NCBI RefSeq assembly: GCF_963966145.1
Contig: NC_091050.1
Coordinates: 14,880,001 to 14,944,000, forward strand
DNA: 64,000 nucleotides
DNA from: Tenebrio molitor
Lineage: Eukaryota; Arthropoda; Insecta; Coleoptera; Tenebrionidae
Direction: 5' to 3'
Part shown: positions 56,800 through 64,000 of the stretch, in pieces
Layout of the letters: every line of letters begins with the position of its first letter
How positions within the stretch are numbered: the first letter of the stretch is position 1
Notes under the pieces: model-generated
Told to the model about the DNA's origin: nothing
The model's input: the letters and a program-made list of their open reading frames with translations, nothing else
Databases searched by the model: none
Position numbers and translations under genes: made by a program

Positions 56800-57400
56800 T
56801 TAGATAATTAATTAATTAGTACAACAGTTACCAATTAAGTAAACATCCTTTAGGAACAGTCTTATAATTAAACAGTAGCATTAAATACGATTAAACCTGT
56901 TTCTAATTGTAATTAATTCTACGGACTTGAAAATAATTGTCGCAGCATTCAGACCGGAATAAAATTAATTATTTTTGTTGCGTCGTGTCTCGTGTTATTT
57001 TTGGACACCCTCTGGCAGCGCATCCCCCATTTTGTATTTAGACAGAGCAGAAAATTTCATTTTGTCACGTCCACTTAAACAAAATGAACGGAAAATTTAA
57101 TGAAACTGAAACATTCCAGTAAAAAATTGAATGAAAAAAGCAAATTAACAGCGTGCTTTAGCAGCTTAACAGACTTCTTAAGTTGTGGTAAGTAATATAA
57201 TAATTACAAAACCGATTAGCTGGACGCGTAATCGCCGACATGTACAATTAGAATGAGGTGAATTGAGTTGTACGCGGAATATGACTAATTCCCGTCGAAT
57301 TGCGATTAATTGCAAGCTTCTGAAGCAATTTCCTCGTCGCGCCGACACTGATTGCAATTAATTACTCCTGTGCAGTGGCGTCGCTTTCGCATTTTTGCCC
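56800..57400. repeat. Diverged non-coding module, copy 3
   Basis: The same landmarks as copy 2: TTGTAATTAATTCTACGG near 56908; CCGGAATAAAATTAATTA near 56952; CGTGTCTCGTG near 56984; GGACACCCTCTGGCAGCG near 57003; CCATTTTGTATTTAGACAGA near 57028; TTGCGATTAATTGC near 57299; GAAGCAATTTCCTC near 57321; GCAGTGGCGTCGC near 57372. It is richer in GC than copy 2 and grades into the next CpG-rich block. Confidence 0.72.
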
Positions 57401-59340
57401 AACGCGAGAGGGCGAAAAAGTGTCTTTTGTTTCATTTCTTCCGGTTTGATCTAATTAATTCTCGAAAGCACACACAATCGGGCATTGTTGTTATTGTTCC
57501 ATACAGAGGTGTATCGCGAGAGTTCATTTACAAGGATGACTGTGAGATATCGGCCCGTTCTTTTTGTCCTCCTCCCGGCGAGCTTTTACAGTTCGATTCC
57601 CTGTTTTTCGTTCGATTTTCTAATAGGTTAATCCACCTGCCCACGGTGTAAATTCTCCGCATGACTCATCGCAATCAATCTTTGCATTTTGCATTATTCA
57701 TAATTGACCTTTTTTATGTGCAAATCTTCGCTGTGAATATGCGATTAAGGTTCCTGAAAATTTACAGTTGGATGATATTCGGCGGATACGGCCCGGATTC
57801 GTGACTTTCGTCGATAATTTCCGAGTGCTCGGAGATTTTATCTCGCAGGCCATTATTCTAAATAGGTAAACAACTGAAATTGTGATGCTAATAGGCGAGG
57901 ATTTATAGAGGACCGTGTGATAGATAACACTGATGGCTCTATTTTGAGGCGGTTTCGGCAGATTCAAACCGGAACAATCTTACAACACATAACTGTAATT
58001 CTTCCACACAAATTACTGCTGCAGGACTATTTGCTTTTTCATTTTTGTTCACACAAAGATCGATCTTGATGGCTCTTGTGCCTGTTTCAAACCGGCGAGG
58101 TTGAAAAACTCGCCGAAAGATGCTGTCAAGTCCTGCAATCTGACCCCCAAAAATATCTGGTCAGCTGGTTGGTCCAAATGCATCTTGGCGAAAGTCACAC
58201 CGAGCTGTTTAGAAAGGAAAATGAATACTTGTAGATTGTTTGCTTACCCGATTTATACCTACTTGAATTTGAGTGGGACACTTGTGACATACAGATTTAT
58301 TTCGCGATTCGTTCCTTATCTCCTGGATTTGGCAAAGCTTCATTCGGTTGGACAAGGACAAAGGAAGATTTTTACCCATCTCTTTGTCTCGCGGGGGCGA
58401 CTTGTCCTTCAGACCCTGCCGTCCGTGGGTCTGGAAGAGTCCCGCGGAAAAATCGTCATTGTTCCAACTTCCTGATCGGGATGATTCAGCAGCGGCGATT
58501 TTTGTTGTTTGAAATTTTTCGGAGTGGCGGCCACGCCGCCCCCCACGCCGTTTTTTCGAGCCGGCATTAATTGGTCCGTTTTTGCAATAAGCGAATAAAG
58601 GTCCGCATTGTGTGGCTAGAAGTTCGTGACCTCGTGTGTGGCGCATGTTTTATTAATGATCTGTGCACTCATTGTTAGCAGTTAGCCAACAATTTGTTAA
58701 AAACCGGCCGCTCCACGGCACAATTGCACCGAGAAATGTGCCGGTTCTGCCGGATTTTTCCGGGCGGAAACCGCGCGGCCCTGACCCGCGATGTGTGAGG
58801 ATTTTTGCGAGAAGGTGTGTCGCAGACACTTGTTGGCGATTTCAGGGCTCTCGGGAAAAAATCGCGACATGAATAATGCAAGACGAAAGGATTGATTAGG
58901 ATGACTCATGAGATTTGCATTGTGGGCATCGCAGGTGAATTTCCACTGGGTTTAGGACATGTTTTGACATCGTGGGAATGGTGAACAACGCCGTAATTGG
59001 GGCCCGAGGTTGGCGGGCAAAATGGGAAATGAATGGTAAATAGGAGCCAGATGTGTAATTGGAGGTTTGCGTTTTGCAGATCGGCCTGTCAATTTCATCG
59101 GGGATTGACCGAAAATCACACCTTCCACCAAATCACCCCGGACCACAACAACAACATAATTGGCCCAAATTTTATTACAACCAAAGCTGCTCCCATAATC
59201 TTCAACTTTACCACAGTCATGGGCTTCCGATATTTAAAAACTATCCAGAGCTAGTACAACGAATTTTTGGGAAGGTTTCACTCGGTGATGATTTACGTGA
59301 AGAAATACTGCAAGTACTGAAGAAAACATAGCCAGATGGA
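57401..59340. other. GC/CpG-richer unique block downstream of the gene
   Basis: Unique DNA 2.1-4.0 kb past the stop codon. It contains TCTAATTAATTCTCG near 57449 and CAATTTGTTAAAAACCGG near 58689. Several frames (such as 58209-58646 minus) have no domain. Candidate downstream enhancer, by inference. Confidence 0.4.
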
Positions 59341-59785
59341 AGAATAATAAAACATGACAAGCGTAGAGTTGTGAGAAGTACCCAAATACCTTTGACCTGG
59401 AAATGACCGCCTAAAAGCAACAGTGTGTGAGATGGGGTAAGAAACTCAAGAAAAATAGAATGAAGGTACTACTTAAAAAATCTACAACATCTCAATAGGT
59501 TGAGAGAAGATTTGCAGTTGGATGTGGATTCAAAAGACAATAGGTGCTAAGGATTTTTTCTCTAGACTCTGATCTAGTCAAGCAATCATTTTATTCTTTG
59601 ATTCCTTTTTGTAAAACCCGGACCTGTCGCAGCTGCTACTTTAGGTTTTTGTTGTTGCTCCTATGACAGTACTGCTTTGGAGAAGATACCACAGTGGCAC
59701 AAAACGGAAGATTAACATCGAGTGAACAATTATTTTATAACCGGTTCCTTCGAAGAGTTAAATAAGGTATTTCCGATTTGGTACT
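59341..59785. other. Intergenic DNA
   Basis: Nothing recognisable. Confidence 0.55.
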
Positions 59786-60420
59786 TGTGATTCGTAGTAG
59801 GTACTACTAGTTATGTTTGTTTTAGAATCTGTAATATAATCTATAGTATAAAGACTAAATACATTAATTTACCATTTCCCGTTTTCCATTTTTTTGTTAT
59901 CCGTAGTACCACTAGTACCTACCTACTTATGTTTGTGTATTATTTTTTTAATTTTAAAAATCTGTAGTGTAATATAACCAATTAGATTAGTTTACCATTT
60001 TCCTTTATCCATTTTTGTGTACTCCATAGTACCGCTAGTACCTGCTTATGCTTTTTCTTTCCGAATTCCTCTTAAAAAATCTGTTTTATAATCTGTAGAG
60101 CAACGACCAAATGCATTAATCCCTTTATCCATTTTTGTGTACTGCGTAGTACCACTAGTACCTGTTGTGCTTTTTCTTTCCAAATTTCTCTTAGAATCTG
60201 TTTTATAATCTGTAGAGTAACGTCCAAATGCATTAATCACCATTTCCCGTTATCCGTTTTTGTGTACTCCGTAGTACCATTATTATTTGCTTATGTTTGA
60301 GCTTTTTTTTCGAAATTCCTCTTAGAACCTGTTTTATAATCTCTAGTGTAATGACCAAATACATTAATGTGGCACTTTCCTTTATCCATTTTTGGATCAT
60401 TAGTGCCATTATTTTCCCTT
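59786..60420. repeat. Tandem repeat of about 120-130 bp, five copies
   Basis: Each unit contains TTATCCATTTTTGTGTACT, CGTAGTACCACTAGTACCT, GCTTATG, TCTGTTTTATAATCTGTAG and ACCAAATGCATTAAT. Unit marks fall near 59885, 60008, 60128, 60252 and 60384. The middle copies are the most alike and the outer ones more decayed. The minus-strand frame at 60046-60243 repeats NAFGR-C/Y-STDYKTD purely because of this structure. Confidence 0.92.
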
Positions 60421-60863
60421 CCCTTGAAATCTTGTTTGCAATTAATTACCTGATTTATTTTATTTTCATCTTTATCTTCAAATGACTAAATCTCTCTTTT
60501 CTGCTACCTCAACACCAAGCAGATATTCTCTTTCCCGTTTTAGGACAAAAAGTACTATTTTCTCTCCCTAAGGAGTAAAAGTAAAAATGTCAGATCAGGT
60601 CAGGATAGATTAGATCAGGTCAGGTCAGGTCAGGTCAGATTTCTCGAAAATGTGTCAAAAATATCATTCCGAGTAATTTGTAATAAGCTTTATTAAAAAA
60701 ATATGAATCGTAAAACATGGCTAAAACGGATACCAGATATTTTACTTAACCCTTAGTATTGTTCTTAACAATTGAATAGGATTTTAGTGTTTTCGACTTG
60801 CCTGAAAAACAATCCAAAATGACATTTTCCTTATTTTTTTAAATGTTTTGATAAATTATATTA
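60421..60863. other. AT-rich intergenic DNA
   Basis: Nothing recognisable except the TCAGG run. Confidence 0.58.
60595..60638. repeat. Interstitial (TCAGG)n telomere-like repeat
   Basis: TCAGG occurs twice at 60595-60604. After a short interruption it occurs four times in succession plus TCAG at 60615-60638. TCAGG is the telomeric repeat described for Tribolium and several other beetles, whereas TTAGG is usual in insects. The run is short, so chance microsatellite growth remains possible. Confidence 0.85.
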
Positions 60864-60865
60864 TA

Positions 60866-61332
60866 CAGGGTGTCTCAAAATTCGCGAATTCTGAATTCAG
60901 AGCGTGGTAGGGAAAGACCCAGTGGAGCTCGAAAAATACTTAGAAAAAAAAATTCGCTCTTCCTGAAGAAGATATAAGCACTTTAATTTTGTTCAATATT
61001 TAGCAGCCTTCATATCCACAGTGTCAAAATACTATTCTAGCTACGTTGCCGTTCCATTTTTAAGAAAAATTAAAAAAATTAAGATTTTTTTACTCCAAAG
61101 TAAAGCTATTTGTCTAAAAATTGTATTACGTTATTATTTTCCACAATCATCTACACCATAAATCACAATAAACACTGAACTTTTCAGCCTGTATCTGAAG
61201 AAAACGCACCTTCCGACCAATGTATTCTTGTGGGGGGAGTCCCGATTTTTTTTTTTATTTCCATATTTGGACTACTGAAGTGATCCCCTACAACGCTCTC
61301 AATTCGGAATTCGCGAATTTTGAGACACCCTG
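60866..61332. mobile_element. CAGGGTGTC-family MITE, diverged 467-bp copy
   Basis: Flanked by TA (60864-60865 and 61333-61334). Ends CAGGGTGTCTCAAAATTCGC and the same on the minus strand. Same length as 52063-52529, with the same order of features (GTAGGG near the left end, a TCTAGCTACGTTG centre, TGAAGAAAAC on the right). Sequence identity is clearly lower. Non-coding. Confidence 0.92.
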
Positions 61333-61466
61333 TATTACATTTCAAATTTATAGTTATTTTTTGAGTACCTACATACTTCCATATATCCAGTTATGTTGTT
61401 TTAGACGCCTCGAGGATGCCTTGGGGAACGCTTTCCTCAGAATCACTACCAGAATCCATTTTACTG

Positions 61467-61560
61467 TATACAAAACGCAACTTGGTAATGGCAAGCGTGC
61501 TTACTATGATGCTCTTAATTTTGTCAAACTTCAGCTTAAATTTTCAGCGTCTAACTGATA
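61467..61560. repeat. Dispersed repeat E fragment
   Basis: AAAACGCAACTTGGTAATGG followed by CAAGCGTGCTTACTATGATG, matching 10684-10731 and the copies near 41112 and 63660. The surrounding sequence from 61335 to 61740 is otherwise AT-rich and featureless. Confidence 0.75.
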
Positions 61561-61740
61561 AAAACAAATATGTAGTAGAACAACACAACCAACTGTTACG
61601 TTCTCCAATCCTAGACCATTATTACTCGTATATGTGCAAAAATGTTTTTTATCAATGTCCTTTTTCCTCCTTCGTTTTATCTTTCCACTTAAGTAATTAA
61701 ATGGCAGCTTGTCACTTAACCCGACATGACTCTGTAAAAT

Positions 61741-63480
61741 TTTCCCTTTCAGAAATAAATCCACTCTACTGGGTGGCGTTTTCGAGACAGAGTCGCGATC
61801 TCCTCGTGCGGCACTGTTACCGTTAATGGCCGCCCCACGAAGCCCACCATTACGTAATTATTATTAAATAATCGTCTAATTAGCAGGTGAACAGAAAACC
61901 TCGAGATACGAATATAGTAAATCCTCGTTTGCATTAACGACTCCGGCTGCATTAAGGATGATGGTATGGCCGTAATAATGACTGGCATGACTCACGTTAC
62001 TCCATTATATCTCCACACCGTCTACTATAGTGATGTTTATGTGATTATATTTGAATATATAAATTGATTTAGACTTGTATGGGCAGTGTGACCAATTATA
62101 AATATGATACGAGTTATTTACCGGTAGGGACTTTTGCCTTGTTCCGGCGTAAATGTTGTGAAAGGTGGCAGTCGTAAACTTTTGACAGAGACGCCGACAT
62201 CCGCACCACACCACCTACTGAGCGGCAAACATTATATACACAGCGAACGCACTCAATTTTCCACTGAAAAATATTTCTTTCAAATATGTAAAGCTCTTGA
62301 CACAGTACCAAAATAAATAATAATAATAATAATGTTAATTTGAATAGGTATAGAAAAGCTTTTAATTGTAAGTGGTAGATGTGGCAGAGGTTCGTCTTGT
62401 TGTGGAATATGTGATTGAGAAGGTGTGATATTTGTGAATCTGTCAAAAAGTGTTTGACGTTTCGTCGCCATTGTTGGATGATGGCGTTGGAGTAGGTTGA
62501 AAATTCGGGCGGTTATCGCGTCGAGTGTTGACCTTAAATCCCGTGACATCATTAAGCCGAAGAAAAAGCAATAAAAGCCGGCATTCGCTGCACCTACACG
62601 GAGCAACGTCGCGTCCTGGTGGTGCATCGTGGTCGATGACTATCGGATGGGTGCGCGATCGCCATTTACATACAATGGAATTGCATCGATATTTTCATAC
62701 TTCCCGAAAATAAGGCAAAGGTCGGCGCGGTCGCAGGTGGACCGCGGCGGCGACGGCGGCGCGTCGGAGGCGGCGCTTTTGATCGGCGGCGAGGCGATAT
62801 CCGCATACGATTACAACTTCATCGATCGAATCGCGCTCATTAATATGTATAGGAATGTTCGGCGAGCCATTCTGACTTACGGCCGTGTCGCTATTTCGCT
62901 ATTTGCCTTGAAGATCGCGCTTTTAGTGGAGTACAGCGGCCTGATTTATCGGCCGGGCTCTTATGACTTATTAACTTGTTCGAATCGGAGTAAATCGAAA
63001 ACGGCCTTTTGTGGAATATCGAAGTGCGAGCGCCGTTTTCGAACCGTTGACCTCGAGCCCCACTATTCATAACAGTTGTTCCGATTAACAATTCTAATGC
63101 GATCGATTCACACGAAAAAAATCATGAATTGTGCATAAATGCCTCCTCTTAGATCCTATCTGCACGATCCGAGACTGATGTATTGTCTTCTGGAGGCTCA
63201 CCATTAATTTTCACGTCGATTGGACCCGGTCCCGTTCGATTAATTATCACCTGGTGATGGCTCCTGACTGCTGATTGATGGCCCGCTTCGCAGCGCCGAC
63301 GCTCCGCTGCAACAGACTGCGTGGCGAAGACCTCCACCGGACAGTCCTCGACTGCGACGATTGCAAATTACCTTCATTTCTTGACTCTTCGAGACCCAGA
63401 TTTGTGCCCAGTTGCAACATCGTAGACTCTCGACAAGAAAAATATGAAAGAAACTTAATTTGAAATTACCTACGAGAACG
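61741..63480. other. GC/CpG-richer unique block, candidate regulatory DNA
   Basis: Unique DNA 6.4-8.2 kb downstream of the stop codon. It includes a CGG/GCG-rich stretch at about 62737-62795, an AATAATA microsatellite near 62313-62333 and TAATTATTATTAAATAATCG near 61856. A 147-codon frame at 62629-63072 has no recognisable domain and an even codon texture, so no gene is called. Confidence 0.38.
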
Positions 63481-64000
63481 ATACATTATTTTAAAGAGAG
63501 CTGCGTTTTTCCAATTCTGGATGAGTTTATATTCTCAAGAAAACATTTTTTGTTTTTATTATTTTCGTCTTCACTTCTGTTACCTGGAAGACATCTTGAG
63601 GGCGGATTTCTTCAAAAATTCAGAAGGACGGGACAACCGGCCAGGATAAAATAAACTGGAGGGAAAACGCAACCTCGGTACCGGCAAGTGTGCTTACTCT
63701 GTTTTAATTTTGTGAAAGTATAATTTAAGTTTTAAAAGAGTAATTTTTTGATTAATAAAAAGAAGATAGTAGAAATAATAAAAATAAATTGTTAAAACAT
63801 TGTTAGAGAATGTTTGTGTTGTGAAAAAATTATTTAAAAATATAAAAATACATAAAAATCGTATGGTCAAAAAATACACAAAAATTAGAAAATATCTAAT
63901 ACACATTGAAAGATATTTATCGTCTAGAAATTAAGAATAATAATTGAAAAGGGTGAAATTAGCACACTGATGATGAACGTGGTGAACTTGAAAAGCACAA
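63481..64000. other. AT-rich intergenic DNA
   Basis: Contains the repeat E copy; the rest is featureless and runs to the window edge. Confidence 0.55.
63660..63905. repeat. Dispersed repeat E, long copy
   Basis: AAAACGCAACCTCGGTACCG then GCAAGTGTGCTTACTCTG, and further on GTTGTGAAAAAATTATTTAA near 63819 and TTAGAAAATATCTAATAC near 63886. The order matches 41112-41350. Confidence 0.8.

Noticed and set aside
60046..60243. 65-codon minus-strand frame with an internal peptide repeat
   Set aside because: Produced by the roughly 120-bp tandem repeat, not by a gene.
62629..63072. 147-codon plus-strand frame
   Set aside because: No family resemblance, and the low-complexity Gly/Ala part comes from a CGG-rich stretch.
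1..64000. CRISPR arrays, operons, bacterial ribosome-binding sites
   Set aside because: The sequence is animal nuclear DNA; the tandem repeats have no uniform spacer structure.

Overview
The window looks like a gene-poor stretch of an insect chromosome, most likely from a beetle. Evidence: a Snail-family zinc-finger gene whose N-terminus is of the insect type; several Tc1/mariner-like and non-LTR relics of kinds common in insect genomes; many short TA-flanked inverted-repeat transposons; and an interstitial run of TCAGG, the telomeric repeat known from Tribolium and other beetles. The species itself is an inference. Nothing bacterial, no operon, no CRISPR array and no convincing functional RNA gene was seen.

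Only one intact protein-coding gene is supported: an apparently single-exon Snail/Escargot-type transcriptional repressor at 54301-55320 (+), 339 residues, with five zinc fingers and three CtBP-type motifs. Its polyadenylation signal is at 55614. A candidate core promoter lies just upstream (initiator about 54239, DPE 54266-54270), with a CAGGTAG heptamer, a Snail-type CACCTG and a palindromic CATATG E-box.

The other 60 kb alternates between two textures. One is AT-rich DNA full of repeats. The other is about fifteen GC/CpG-richer, mostly unique blocks of roughly 0.7-2.5 kb (about 3.9-5.1, 8.8-9.5, 13.8-14.9, 15.5-16.4, 17.1-19.2, 22.6-24.8, 25.3-27.7, 31.1-33.7, 35.5-36.5, 38.9-41.0, 42.6-43.3, 47.9-49.9, 53.2-54.3, 57.4-59.3 and 61.7-63.5 kb). 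These hold many homeodomain-like TAATTA/CAATTA words but no recognisable exons. The simplest reading is a regulatory domain around a developmental gene, with transposons inserted between retained blocks. A non-coding module is present in three diverged copies flanking the gene (50.1-50.7, 55.97-56.64 and 56.8-57.4 kb).

Repeats: an 81-bp satellite with roughly 0.88-kb higher-order periodicity (2.2-3.9 kb); a 2-kb fold-back element with a nested hAT-like element bearing a perfect 8-bp target duplication (28.8-30.8 kb); a head-to-tail array of transposase C-terminal fragments (36.8-38.9 kb); a roughly 120-bp tandem repeat (59.8-60.4 kb); several TA-flanked families present more than once; and decayed Tc1/mariner and non-LTR coding relics. 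The transposons show no functional link to the gene beyond having inserted around it.
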